Shown here one piece after another: positions 9,503-17,909 of a stretch of 52,471 nt of DNA. The stretch is from Deltaproteobacteria bacterium (GTDB lineage: Bacteria > Myxococcota_A > Polyangia > Haliangiales > SHYZ01): positions 1 to 52,471 of the forward strand of contig JACQUZ010000082.1 in NCBI GenBank assembly GCA_016210055.1. The letters run 5' to 3'. The translations under genes were made by a program, and so were the position numbers. The stretch's first letter is position 1, and each line of letters starts with the position of its first letter. The notes under the pieces were generated by a model that had not been told where the DNA came from, did no database searches, and saw only the letters and a list, made by a program, of their open reading frames with translations.

Positions 9503-11272
9503 ATGTTTTCAGGTTGGCCAGTCAACGAAGGCACTGATCCGGAATCCAACGAAGCGGTTTTTTGGTGGCTCGTGCGACTTCGTTGGGCCGCCGTGCTCGG
9601 AGTCGCGTTGGTTCTTCTTTTGGCGGGGCCGGTGTTCCACAGGCTTCCGACAGGCTCGGCACCTTGGCTCTGGATCACGGCTTTTGGGCTCTTGGTTTTC
9701 AACACCATGTTGGCCCTCTTGGGGCCGCATCGGGGGTGGCGGTGGTTGACCGGCTTTGCGGGGCAGATCACCGTCGATTGCGCGGCCCTCGCGATGTTCG
9801 TGCACCTCGCTGGGGGAATCGATAACCCGTTTCTTCCACTTTTCGTGCTCCATGTCGTCAACGCCAACATCGTGCTTGGTGGCCGTGCTGCCTTGGGCGT
9901 GCTCGGCCTCGCCATTGCTTTGGCGTCGGGGGTTGTTCTGGCTGAGGGAACCGGGCTCATCGAGCACCACTGCTTGCGGCAGGTGGGCGCCCTGTGCTCC
10001 GGTGGCGCACTGGACCTGGCGGCGCTCGCTGTTCTCGGAGGGCTGGTGCTCACGCTGGTCGCAAGCTCGCTCTTCGCGCGCTTCCTGACGGCGAAGCTGC
10101 GGGCGGGAAAGCGGCGCTTGCTCTCCACGGTCGATGAGCTCACCGCCGAGAAACAGCAGCTTGCTGAAACGCGCGCGGCGATCGAAACCGAGCGCGCCAG
10201 GCTGCAGGCGATCATCGATTGCATGGGCGACGCGGTGGTCTTCTTGGGGCCGGAAGGGAACCTGCTGTTCAGCAACCAGCGAGCCCGCGAGCTCTGGCCA
10301 ATGGGCGGCAAGCCATTCGGTCTCAAGTCGCTTGGATCGCTCTTGGGCGAAAGCAACGGCCGTCCTCCGGCGGCCTCGCGCGAGGAGGCTAGTTTCGAGC
10401 GCGGCGGCCGTTCTTTCGAAGCGATCCGATCGCTGGTGCGGAGCGCCCGAGGCGAGACCCTGGGCCTAGTCATGGTCGCGCGTGACGTCACTGATCGATT
10501 GGCCATGGAGAAGCACCTCATGCGCGAAGAGCAGATGAGCGTGGTTGGCAAGCTCGCCGCTGCGGTCGCCCACGAGATCAATAATCCAATCGGAGTCGTT
10601 TGCCTGTATAGCCAGCACGCGCTAGCTAAGCTGCCCTTGGGCAGCCCCGTCTACAAGCACCTCGAGACGATAAGGCGGAACGCGGACGGTTGCCGCACGA
10701 TCATCGGCGGCCTCCTCAAGCTGGCGCGTTCGCCAAGGCCCGAAAGGCGGCGGATCGACCTGCGCCAGCTCTGCCGCGAGTCCATTGATTCTGTCCAGCC
10801 GCTCGCGATGCGCGCTGGGGTGAGGCTCTCGAGCGGGAGTTACGACAGCGACGTCCCTATCTTTGCACACGCGGACGCCGGCATGCTGCACCAAGCGGTG
10901 CTCAACCTCGCCGTGAACGCCATCGAGGCGGCCAAGAGCGGGGACGAGGTCTCGATAGGCGCCTACGAAACCCAGGATCGCGAATCGGCAGCGCAGGTCA
11001 TCGAGGTGCGCGATACCGGTCCGGGTATCGCCTCTCACCAAATCGAAAAGATCTTCCAGCCTTTCTTCACCACCAAGCCGACAGGAACAGGTCTCGGGCT
11101 TTCCGTGGCCGAGAACATCGTCAAGAGCCATGAAGGGCGAATCGTGGTCGAGAGCGTGGTGGGCGCTGGAACGACCTTTCGCATCGTACTTCCGGACCGG
11201 AGCTTGGGTCGCCCGTCGCAGGATCAGTTGCGCGGGCGACTGGCGGCTCGCATGGAGGAGGGCGGCGCATGA
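9503..11272 (+). CDS. Membrane sensor histidine kinase with RegB-like GGxxNPF motif
   Basis: A 589-residue sensor kinase. Residues about 25-195 form around six membrane segments and include GGIDNPF (104-110), matching the GGxxNPF heptapeptide that contacts ubiquinone in RegB/PrrB. A short coiled coil (about 200-235) leads to a PAS-like domain (about 230-330), then the kinase core: H-box AHEINNP with H357, N-box around N472, DTGPGI (504-509), FFTTKP and GTGLGL (528-533). The ATG at 9503 follows GGGGAG by four bases. The frame is open far upstream, with ATGs at 9401 and 9422, so the start is uncertain. It overlaps the response-regulator gene by four bases. Location after nar and narK suggests it reads the quinone pool and controls this cluster. 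That role is inferred. Confidence 0.88.
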   Translation: MFSGWPVNEGTDPESNEAVFWWLVRLRWAAVLGVALVLLLAGPVFHRLPTGSAPWLWITAFGLLVFNTMLALLGPHRGWRWLTGFAGQITVDCAALAMFVHLAGGIDNPFLPLFVLHVVNANIVLGGRAALGVLGLAIALASGVVLAEGTGLIEHHCLRQVGALCSGGALDLAALAVLGGLVLTLVASSLFARFLTAKLRAGKRRLLSTVDELTAEKQQLAETRAAIETERARLQAIIDCMGDAVVFLGPEGNLLFSNQRARELWPMGGKPFGLKSLGSLLGESNGRPPAASREEASFERGGRSFEAIRSLVRSARGETLGLVMVARDVTDRLAMEKHLMREEQMSVVGKLAAAVAHEINNPIGVVCLYSQHALAKLPLGSPVYKHLETIRRNADGCRTIIGGLLKLARSPRPERRRIDLRQLCRESIDSVQPLAMRAGVRLSSGSYDSDVPIFAHADAGMLHQAVLNLAVNAIEAAKSGDEVSIGAYETQDRESAAQVIEVRDTGPGIASHQIEKIFQPFFTTKPTGTGLGLSVAENIVKSHEGRIVVESVVGAGTTFRIVLPDRSLGRPSQDQLRGRLAARMEEGGA

Positions 11273-13425
11273 CCCGCTCGAGCGTTTTGGTGGTAGATGA
11301 TAACTGCGACATGGCGAACGGCATCGCCATGCTGCTCGGCGAGGCCGAGCTAGAGACGCAGGTCGCGTACTCGGCGGAGTGCGCGCTCGACCTCATGCAG
11401 GCAAGGGAGTTCGAGCTCGTGCTAAGCGACATCCGCATGTTCAACATGAGCGGCCTCGACTTGCTCAAGAACATCCGGTCGCGATGGCCGCTGACCAAGG
11501 TCGTGCTGCTCACGGCCTACGGGACCATCGACTCCGCCATCGATGCGATGAAGAGCGGGGCGTGTGACTACCTGACCAAGCCTTTCGACAACGACACGCT
11601 CGTCGAGGTCGTGCAGCGAGCCATCGCTTACGGCGTTGCGTCCGGCGGCCTTGCTACCGCAGCCGTCGTGGGGGACGTCGCCGCAGCGACTTCCGCCGAC
11701 GATCTGCTTCCCGGCCTCCGGAACGCCATGGGCGTGCTTCTTGAGGCAACTGGGGCGGACAACGGTGAGATCTTCCTTTGCGAGCCAGAGGGACAAGATC
11801 CGTTGCTCTCCGTGTGGGCGGGACCGGATGGAGACGCGATCTCCTGTCGAACACGCTTCGCGATGGGCGTTGGTTATCCGGGTATCGTGGTGGCAACGGG
11901 CAAGCCCTTGTGCACGAAGGGAGGACTGGCCCATGACTCCCGGTACCTCAGGCGCCCTGTCGTCGAGGCTGGGATTCGCTCTTTGGTGGCTGTTCCACTG
12001 CCCGACGCACGCGGGGCTCTCGGCTCAATCCACTTGATGTCGCGGCGTGATGATTTCCCGGTCGAGCGCGTGCTCGACTTGCTGGAGCGCGTGGCGGTGC
12101 CCGTCAGCAACTCGGTGCGCGCTGGGCTCGGGGCGCTGCGTCAGCTGGTGGACGGCGTGAGCAGCAGTCTCGACGACGCGACCGGAGAGTCGCTCCGCGT
12201 GCTCCTCGAGTCCATGAGGCGAATCGCAGGAGCCCGCTATGGGACGCTGGCACTTGTCGATTCGCGTACCGGCTGTCCGGACCGCGTCGTGTCCACGGGT
12301 CCGGCGTCCATGGTGTGTGGGCACGCCGAGGCGGGGTCCTGGACGAAGTGCCCCTCCGTGTTCGCCGCGCACGGGTTCATTGCCGAGCCTGGTCGTCGTC
12401 AGTGGCCAGAACCCTGCCGGCGCGGGCTACCACGCCGCGCCGCGAGCCCCTGCTGTCTACCACTCGTTGCGGACGGCCGCATTTACGGCATGGTCGCCCT
12501 CGACTTCGGGCGGGAAGGAACGGATCACGCGACCGGCCTGCTCGTGCCGCTCCTTACCATGGCGCACCAGGTGGCCATCAGGCTGAAAGCGCATCGCGAG
12601 GGACTTGCCGTCGAAAAGGGGCACGAAGGTGGTGCTGCCGGTGTCACGGCGCGCAAGGCGCCCGAGCTCGAGCTGCGCTGCCTAGGGCCGTTCGAGGCCT
12701 ATCAGCGAGGGCAGCCAATCTCGGCCGAATCATTCACGCGCAGCAAGGCCCTTGTCTTGCTCAAGTTGCTCGCGCTCAAGGCGGGCGCCCCGGTCAATCG
12801 CGAAGTATTGATCGAGTGTCTATGGCCCGACGTCGAGCCCCAGGTGGGCGCCAACCGACTGCACGGGGTAGTGCACGATCTCCGATCGGTCATCGAGCCT
12901 CACCGGACGGAACGCGAGTGGCGCTACGTCCGCAATCGGGGCGACCTTTACTATCTTGACGTGGCTGCCCCGATTGAGCTCGACCTGACACGTTTCCGGC
13001 TGCTCTTGGCGCAGGGGCTGCGCGCAGGCGCGGAGCACGAAGCAGACGCAATCGCTAGCCTTGAGCAGGCTGTCCTGCTCTACAGGGGCGACTTGTTTGA
13101 GGACGATCCCTTTGCCGAGTGGTGCGAGGCGGAACGGGCGGAGCTAAAGGAGTGCCACGTGAATGCGCTCGAACGTCTTGCCAAGCTCCACGCGAATCAG
13201 GGCAGCAAGGAGAAGGCGCTCAATTGGATACGCCGAGCGTCCAGATCGTCGCCGTACAGAGACGACTTGATCTTGGCCGAAATGGAGCTGCTCGCCGAGC
13301 TTTCCCGTCCGAACGAAGCACTGGCTGTATACGACGACTACGTGCGCTCGCTCGCGGACTCGCTCGGCGTCAGCCCATCAGAGGACGTCCAGGCATTCCA
13401 ACGGCGCCTGCTCGGATTGACGTAG
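11269..13425 (+). CDS. Response regulator: REC - GAF - Cys-rich GAF - BTAD/SARP output
   Basis: A 718-residue response regulator and cognate partner of the overlapping kinase. Receiver domain 1-120 has the acidic pair D10/D11, phospho-acceptor D54 (SDIRM), T82 and K104. A GAF-like domain follows at about 140-285. A second GAF-like domain (about 295-440) carries six cysteines: C336, C350, C361, C383, C395 and C396, consistent with a metal or Fe-S site or redox-active thiols. From about 466 on, a winged-helix domain (RSKALVLLKLLALKAG, LIECLWPD) and a helical BTAD domain (AVLLYRGDLFEDDPFAEW) match SARP-type activators, so DNA binding is probably C-terminal. SARP outputs are better known from antibiotic regulators than from nitrate respiration. 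Confidence 0.88.
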   Translation: MTRSSVLVVDDNCDMANGIAMLLGEAELETQVAYSAECALDLMQAREFELVLSDIRMFNMSGLDLLKNIRSRWPLTKVVLLTAYGTIDSAIDAMKSGACDYLTKPFDNDTLVEVVQRAIAYGVASGGLATAAVVGDVAAATSADDLLPGLRNAMGVLLEATGADNGEIFLCEPEGQDPLLSVWAGPDGDAISCRTRFAMGVGYPGIVVATGKPLCTKGGLAHDSRYLRRPVVEAGIRSLVAVPLPDARGALGSIHLMSRRDDFPVERVLDLLERVAVPVSNSVRAGLGALRQLVDGVSSSLDDATGESLRVLLESMRRIAGARYGTLALVDSRTGCPDRVVSTGPASMVCGHAEAGSWTKCPSVFAAHGFIAEPGRRQWPEPCRRGLPRRAASPCCLPLVADGRIYGMVALDFGREGTDHATGLLVPLLTMAHQVAIRLKAHREGLAVEKGHEGGAAGVTARKAPELELRCLGPFEAYQRGQPISAESFTRSKALVLLKLLALKAGAPVNREVLIECLWPDVEPQVGANRLHGVVHDLRSVIEPHRTEREWRYVRNRGDLYYLDVAAPIELDLTRFRLLLAQGLRAGAEHEADAIASLEQAVLLYRGDLFEDDPFAEWCEAERAELKECHVNALERLAKLHANQGSKEKALNWIRRASRSSPYRDDLILAEMELLAELSRPNEALAVYDDYVRSLADSLGVSPSEDVQAFQRRLLGLT

Positions 13426-13479
13426 TGCTTGTGCTTGGACTTGGGCCCGGCCAATAGGAGGATCAGGTAGACTCGGCCC

Positions 13480-13785
13480 GTGCATCGCGTTCTGGCCGTA
13501 GTCCTGCCAGCCTGGCTCGCCGCCGGCTGTCTCACCGTGCCCACGCCCATAGCGGGGCCGGATGCGGGCGGCGACTTCCCGCCCCATGGCGGCACTCCCT
13601 TGGCGATCTCATCGGCGGTCGTAGCTGACCTGAACGGTGATCGGCGCGACGACGTCATCCTCGTTAACTCGTCGGGATTCGACGACCAGGGCTTCCTCGT
13701 GCTTCTCGGCCGCGTGGGTGGCATCGGCACGCGCTATGACGCCTGGCAGGCCACGCCTATCGCCCTGGTGCCCTGCCCCTGGTGA
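13480..13785 (+). pseudogene. Truncated FG-GAP/VCBS-repeat lipoprotein remnant
   Basis: A 101-residue frame from a GTG start. It has a lipoprotein signal with lipobox LAAGC, a Pro/Gly-rich stretch and a single FG-GAP/VCBS-like repeat (VVADLNGDRRDDVILVN, a calcium-binding DxNxDxxxD pattern). Proteins of this type normally carry many such repeats in a beta-propeller of several hundred residues, so one repeat followed by a stop looks like a 5' remnant. The AGGAGG at 13456-13461 is too far from the GTG to be a standard ribosome-binding site. It could instead be a short functional lipoprotein. Confidence 0.5.
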
Positions 13786-13859
13786 GTGCTCAGGGCCCAC
13801 CGGCCCACGTGGCAGCCCCTGGGCGCCTTGCTCTTGCAAGCGCACCCTCCAGAAAGCAG

Positions 13860-13909
13860 TTGACGAGGGTGCGTATACGGTGTAGACCAAATACAAGAAC
13901 GCCGTATAC
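13860..13909 (+). promoter_or_regulatory. Candidate promoter with inverted repeat (possible TetR operator)
   Basis: GTATACGG (13873-13880) and CCGTATAC (13902-13909) form an inverted repeat 30 to 80 bases upstream of the oxidoreductase ATG at 13940. A TTGACG at 13860-13865 could be a -35 element, with a weak -10 (TAGACC) 17 bases later, so the repeat would straddle the promoter. The TetR-type gene at 16106-16762 is the obvious candidate regulator. Confidence 0.4.
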
Positions 13910-13939
13910 CAGCGGTCGGATTCACAAGGAGAGCACGCC

Positions 13940-15532
13940 ATGGCCAAGCAACGACGCTGCGACATCACACCCGAGATCGCCAACACGTCCTTTGACGCCA
14001 TCGTGATTGGCTCTGGTCTAAGCGGGCTCACAACGGCGGTGGGCTTGGCACGAGGTGGGAAGAAGGTGCTCTTGGTCGAGAGACACTACCTGCCCGGCGG
14101 CTACGCGACGAGCTTTCGGCGCAAGAAGTTCACCTTCGAAGTCAGCCTTCACGCCACGTCGGGCCTTGGCAAGGGGGGCTTGATCCACCAAATGCTCAGC
14201 GAGCTCGGGGTGATGGACCGCGTCACGCCAATCCCGATCGGCGAGACCATGCTGGTCAAGTCGCCGGTTGGCGATTTTGCCATGGGGCCTGGCTATCTCG
14301 AGGATCTAAAGCGCCAATTTCCCCAAGAAGCAGCCGGAATAGACGCCCTCGACGCGATGATGATTCGGCTCAGGAAGGAATATGGGCGGATGCACCGCCT
14401 GGATTTTCTTCCCGAGCGCTTGTACCAGTGGATCGGTCGGCTCGTTGCGCCTACCTTGTACCGCTATCGCCACCACACGCTCGACAAGTGCCTGGCCGAC
14501 TTTACCAACAACGAGGATCTCAAGCGCCTGCTGGCCGTGCAATTTGGCTACTTTGGGCTACCGCTCTCCAAGATCTCGGCGGTGCTCTATCTCCTCGGCT
14601 GGAGCGGCTTTCTCAAAGAAGGGATCTTCTACATCAAAGGCTCTTCGCAGGCGCTGTCCAATGCCCTGGTCGAGAGACTCGAGGAACTAGGCGGCCACGT
14701 GCTGCTCGGGCACGGGGTCGAGGAGATCCTCGTCAATGGCGGGCGTGCCGTGGGTGTCCGGTGCAAGCGCGAAACAGCGCGTGGAGAGGGCCCGGCTCAC
14801 GAATTCAGGGCGCCCGTCATCGTCTCCAACGCCAATCCATTCCTCACGTTCAAGATGCTGAGCGACGGGAGCGCGTTGGCGCCGGCTTATCGCAAGCAAT
14901 TGCAGGATCTCGAGGTCGGCGCGTCGCTATCGGTGCTGTGGGTGGGGCTAGATTGCAAGTTCTCCGAGATCAGCAAGGAGAAATCGCACTCGCTCGCTTT
15001 CTTTGAGGGCGACTCCTTTGATCTCGACCGGCGATTCGAGTCGTGCTGGCGAGGCGGAGCGACGGGAATCGACGGCCTGACCGACTACAGCAGCCTCGAT
15101 CCGAGCCTCGCGCCGGAGGGCAAGTCTGCGCTCCTCGTTGTTCGCCAGGATTTCATGAAGCACTGGCGAGACCTCGATGCCGAGCAGTACCAGGCCAAGA
15201 AGGCCGCCATGATCGACGACATGCTTGGTGCCCTTGAGGCCCGTTATCCAGGCTTCCGCTCCCACGTGGAAGTGGTCGAGGCGGGTACACCGAGAACAAT
15301 GGAGCGCTACACGTTAAACGTCGATGGGTCGTTCAACGGCTTTGCCTACAACACCAAGCGGGTGGGGATGGGAAACAGCGGGCTCAACATGAAAACGCCG
15401 ATAAAAGGCCTATATCTGGCGAGCGCCTGGATCGGCTCGTCGTCGGGCGGATTCTACGGCTGCATCATCAACGGGTTCACGACTGCCAAGAAGCTCCTAA
15501 GGGTGGCCCGCTGGACTCCAATCGCTGCCTGA
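13940..15532 (+). CDS. Phytoene dehydrogenase-like FAD-dependent oxidoreductase
   Basis: A 530-residue flavoprotein of the phytoene desaturase, carotenoid isomerase and retinol saturase superfamily. The dinucleotide-binding motif GSGLSG (24-29) with E47 at the end of the second strand (LLVERH) and the following PGGYATSFRRKKFTFEVSLHAT block are typical. The C-terminal GLYLASAWIGSSSGGFYGCIINGFTTAKKL is the second FAD-contacting region. The substrate cannot be read from the sequence; no crtB or other carotenoid gene is in the window. The ATG at 13940 follows AAGGAGAG. An HXXEE membrane protein gene lies 28 bases downstream, so the two are probably one transcript. Confidence 0.88.
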   Translation: MAKQRRCDITPEIANTSFDAIVIGSGLSGLTTAVGLARGGKKVLLVERHYLPGGYATSFRRKKFTFEVSLHATSGLGKGGLIHQMLSELGVMDRVTPIPIGETMLVKSPVGDFAMGPGYLEDLKRQFPQEAAGIDALDAMMIRLRKEYGRMHRLDFLPERLYQWIGRLVAPTLYRYRHHTLDKCLADFTNNEDLKRLLAVQFGYFGLPLSKISAVLYLLGWSGFLKEGIFYIKGSSQALSNALVERLEELGGHVLLGHGVEEILVNGGRAVGVRCKRETARGEGPAHEFRAPVIVSNANPFLTFKMLSDGSALAPAYRKQLQDLEVGASLSVLWVGLDCKFSEISKEKSHSLAFFEGDSFDLDRRFESCWRGGATGIDGLTDYSSLDPSLAPEGKSALLVVRQDFMKHWRDLDAEQYQAKKAAMIDDMLGALEARYPGFRSHVEVVEAGTPRTMERYTLNVDGSFNGFAYNTKRVGMGNSGLNMKTPIKGLYLASAWIGSSSGGFYGCIINGFTTAKKLLRVARWTPIAA

Positions 15533-15560
15533 ACGTTCACCGCAAGGAAGGAGCAGCAAC

Positions 15561-16109
15561 ATGTGTACTTTTCTGGAATCCTTCACTCTCGCAGAGCTCG
15601 GCTGGCTCTGGATCGCCATCTACGTCCTTCACTACGCCGAAGAGGGGCCGCTCTTGGTGGAATGGTTTGCCAAGCATTTCCCAATCAGGAACTTCCATTA
15701 CACCCAGGAGAAGCTCAACTTGGAGAACATGCTCCTCTTTGCCATAAGCATTGCGATTGTTATTACCGCGAATGCCTATCCGGAGAATTGGGTATTTCAA
15801 GCCCTGCTCCTCGGAGCGCCCGTGGGATTTCTTTGCAACACCTGGTTCCACGCCGCCGCTACGCTTAAGTCTGGCGTCTACTCCCCTGGGGTCGTGACCG
15901 CGTGCCTGCTTAATCCGCCCGCCTTTCTCGTGACCGCCGCCAAGGCGTACCAGAGCAGAGTGCTCAATTGGCCGGTCGTGTTCGTGGCCGTGATTTCAGG
16001 CTTGCTGATGCTGCCGTTGGTCGTCTCCATTAGCCACAAGATCGTGCTGCGAAAAAGCCAGGGGCCAACATGGCTGGCGGCGTTTCCGGTGCGGGCCAAG
16101 TCGCGTTAG
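15561..16109 (+). CDS. HXXEE-domain membrane protein
   Basis: A 182-residue integral membrane protein with about five hydrophobic segments. It carries the namesake motif near the N-terminus, H24-Y-A-E27-E28, and the family's second conserved region around CNTWFHAAATLKSGVYSPGVVTACLLNPP. The HXXEE family has no established reaction; the conserved His/Glu residues in membrane segments suggest a metal site. A strong ribosome-binding site AAGGAAGGAG precedes the ATG. It lies directly after the FAD oxidoreductase and its stop overlaps the stop of the convergent TetR gene by four bases. Confidence 0.85.
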   Translation: MCTFLESFTLAELGWLWIAIYVLHYAEEGPLLVEWFAKHFPIRNFHYTQEKLNLENMLLFAISIAIVITANAYPENWVFQALLLGAPVGFLCNTWFHAAATLKSGVYSPGVVTACLLNPPAFLVTAAKAYQSRVLNWPVVFVAVISGLLMLPLVVSISHKIVLRKSQGPTWLAAFPVRAKSR

Positions 16110-16762
16110 GTCATCTTGTTTTCTTGGCGGGCGAGCCTCGCCTCGAGCCCGTCGAGTAGAGCCGCCAGGCCCAGTTCAAACGAGGCGTCAAAGTCATGCC
16201 GGTGGTGATCGGTACTCAAGCGTGCCAGGTGAAAAAGGCCGAGCCGCTTGAGCGTGGCGGCGTCCGCGGCCTTAGCGCTCTTCGAACCCTTGGCAGAACG
16301 TGGCCCGCCGAGCTCGGACAGGGCGTGTCCAACCGCGAAGATGCCGATCGCATCAATGATGTACACCGCGTCGCTGCTGCCGAAACCAGCGGCGAGCAAG
16401 CGCCCACACCACCTATCGACGTGAACGAGAAGCGCGGGATGGCGGAGTGAGCGCGTAGCAAAGAGCAACGCCGTACCAGGGTGACGCTTGATGGCGTCGC
16501 GCGTGGTGCGCGCCATGACGACGAGATCGTCTCGCCAGCTCTGTTGCGGCTCGGGAATGGGTCCTTCGCGCAGGACAGCCTCGTGCAGGGCGTCCAGGAG
16601 CGCCTCCTTGTCGGGGAAATGCCGGTACAGAGCCATCGGCGTGATGTGCAGCGCGGTGGCGAGGGTTCTCAGGCTCAAGCCATCGAGCCCATTTCTGTCG
16701 GCGATCTTCAGGGCGGCGCTGAGGATCCGTTCGGTCGTAAGAGGTGCAGCACGACGAGGCAT
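16106..16762 (-). CDS. TetR-family transcriptional regulator
   Basis: A 218-residue regulator. The N-terminal helix-turn-helix at about 11-55 reads TERILSAALKIADRNGL then LRTLATALHITPMALYRHF, a standard TetR DNA-binding domain. The C-terminal ligand-binding part has ELGLAALLDGLEARL, typical of TetR proteins with a C-terminal dimerisation helix pair. The start was set at MPRRAAPL (16762); an in-frame start six codons upstream is possible. It converges on the oxidoreductase/HXXEE pair, so it probably represses that unit through the inverted repeat near 13873-13909. That link is inferred. Confidence 0.9.
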   Translation of the reverse strand: MPRRAAPLTTERILSAALKIADRNGLDGLSLRTLATALHITPMALYRHFPDKEALLDALHEAVLREGPIPEPQQSWRDDLVVMARTTRDAIKRHPGTALLFATRSLRHPALLVHVDRWCGRLLAAGFGSSDAVYIIDAIGIFAVGHALSELGGPRSAKGSKSAKAADAATLKRLGLFHLARLSTDHHRHDFDASFELGLAALLDGLEARLARQENKMT

Positions 16763-16880
16763 GGGATGTAACCATTGCACGAAACGTGGGGTGCCGCACC
16801 GCGGTTCGCGACTCCGCCATGGAGATATCGTTCAGCGTCACCGACAGCCGCAGGCGCCTCGCTTCAGGGGGGGGAATCAA

Positions 16881-17715
16881 GTGGCCAGTGCAGGCGAGCT
16901 CATTGGCCTCGAGGCGGGGTTCGCACGCAGGTCCGAGGGGTGGAAGCACCAGCGGAAGCTGGCCGAAGAGGAATTCAAGCAGCTGGAGAGGCAGGTAGAG
17001 GCGGCACGGCTTCGCGTGCAGATTGCCGAGAGAGCGCTCGCACTCCACGAGAAGGCCGTGGAGCAGCAAGACGAGCGGCTCGAGCTCTTGGATGGGAAGT
17101 TCACGAGCTTGGGCCTCTACACCTGGCTTTCGACGCAGCTTCGCAGGTCCTATCGAGAGGCGTACCAGAATGCGCTCTCCCTGGCGCGGCTCGCAGAAGA
17201 GGCGTTTCGCTTCGAGCGCGGCGAGGAGGCGGCGCCGGGCTTCTTGCGTCGGAAGCATCTTGAACTACGTGGCAAGCAACCCGGTGTCTCGCCTGTTCAG
17301 CCTGCGCCAGGAGTTCTCGAGCGCGTTCGCTCGGCTCTTGCATGGACCACAAGGCACGCCGGTGCGGATCGAGCTCAGCGACCGTCACCTGCCACTTGTG
17401 CTCCAGGGCCGCGGGCTGTCCGTATCGAAGGCCGTGCTGCTTCTGCGAACCGCCGGGGAGTCGCCTGGGACATTCCAGGTCAGCGTGGATGGCCAAGCGG
17501 TCACGGGGTTCATCCCGGATGCAACCCTTGGGAATCTCCACGGCCGGCCGCTCCCTGCGGCCTTTTCCGGCAACCTGCGGGGAGCGCATGTCTTGACCAT
17601 CGACGATCCGGGCACCCTTGCGCCTGCCACGCGTCCCCCGGGCGATACGTCAGCCGTAGATGCGGAGAAGCTCCTGGACGTGCTGCTCTACCTCGAGATG
17701 AGCGTGGCTGTGTGA
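16881..17715 (+). pseudogene. Remnant of insecticidal toxin complex TcA (3' end, deleted and frameshifted)
   Basis: Two pieces of a TcA/TcdA-type toxin C-terminus in different frames. The first (about 16881-17262) reads like the helical block before the TcB-binding domain: ARRSEGWKHQRKLAEEEF, then RVQIAERALALHEKAVEQQ, then GKFTSLGLYTWLSTQLRRSY and AEEAFRFERGEE. The second, one frame over (about 17263-17715), reads VSRLFSLRQEFSSAFARLLH, VRIELSDRHLPLVLQGRGL and the final LLDVLLYLEMSVAV, the typical TcA ending. In intact TcA proteins roughly a hundred or more residues separate these blocks, so there is both a deletion and a frame change. About 2,000 upstream residues of a full toxin are absent. 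Family assignment is from recalled pattern. Confidence 0.7.
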
Positions 17716-17831
17716 GGGGCGCCCTGCTACATGGTGCAACACCCCGCACGCGTTCATGTGACGGGCACCGCTTGGCGGTTCGTCGATAGGCCGTGACATA
17801 TCACCCACTTACACGCGCTCGCCCTTCGGCA

Positions 17832-17846
17832 TGGCCACTGCATTGC
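17832..17846 (+). promoter_or_regulatory. Candidate sigma-54 promoter upstream of RiPP precursor
   Basis: The 15-base element starts TGGC and ends TTGC, with GG at 17833-17834 and GC at 17845-17846 separated by exactly ten bases, as in -24/-12 promoters. Two of the inner consensus bases (AC) are swapped. It sits about 64 bases before the ATG at 17910. GC-rich DNA yields such matches by chance. Confidence 0.35.
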
Positions 17847-17909
17847 GGGCGGCTGCTTGCGGGTGGATAGAACGTCCTGCCCGCCACCGCCGCAAAAGGA
17901 GAAACGGCC

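Noticed and set aside
9328..10581. Minus-strand frame opposite the sensor kinase (417 residues)
   Set aside because: Ser/Arg/Pro-rich shadow of a high-GC gene with no recognisable domain.
17716..17789. Continuation of the first TcA frame past the frame change
   Set aside because: The homology continues in the other frame up to the stop at 17715; this tail matches nothing.
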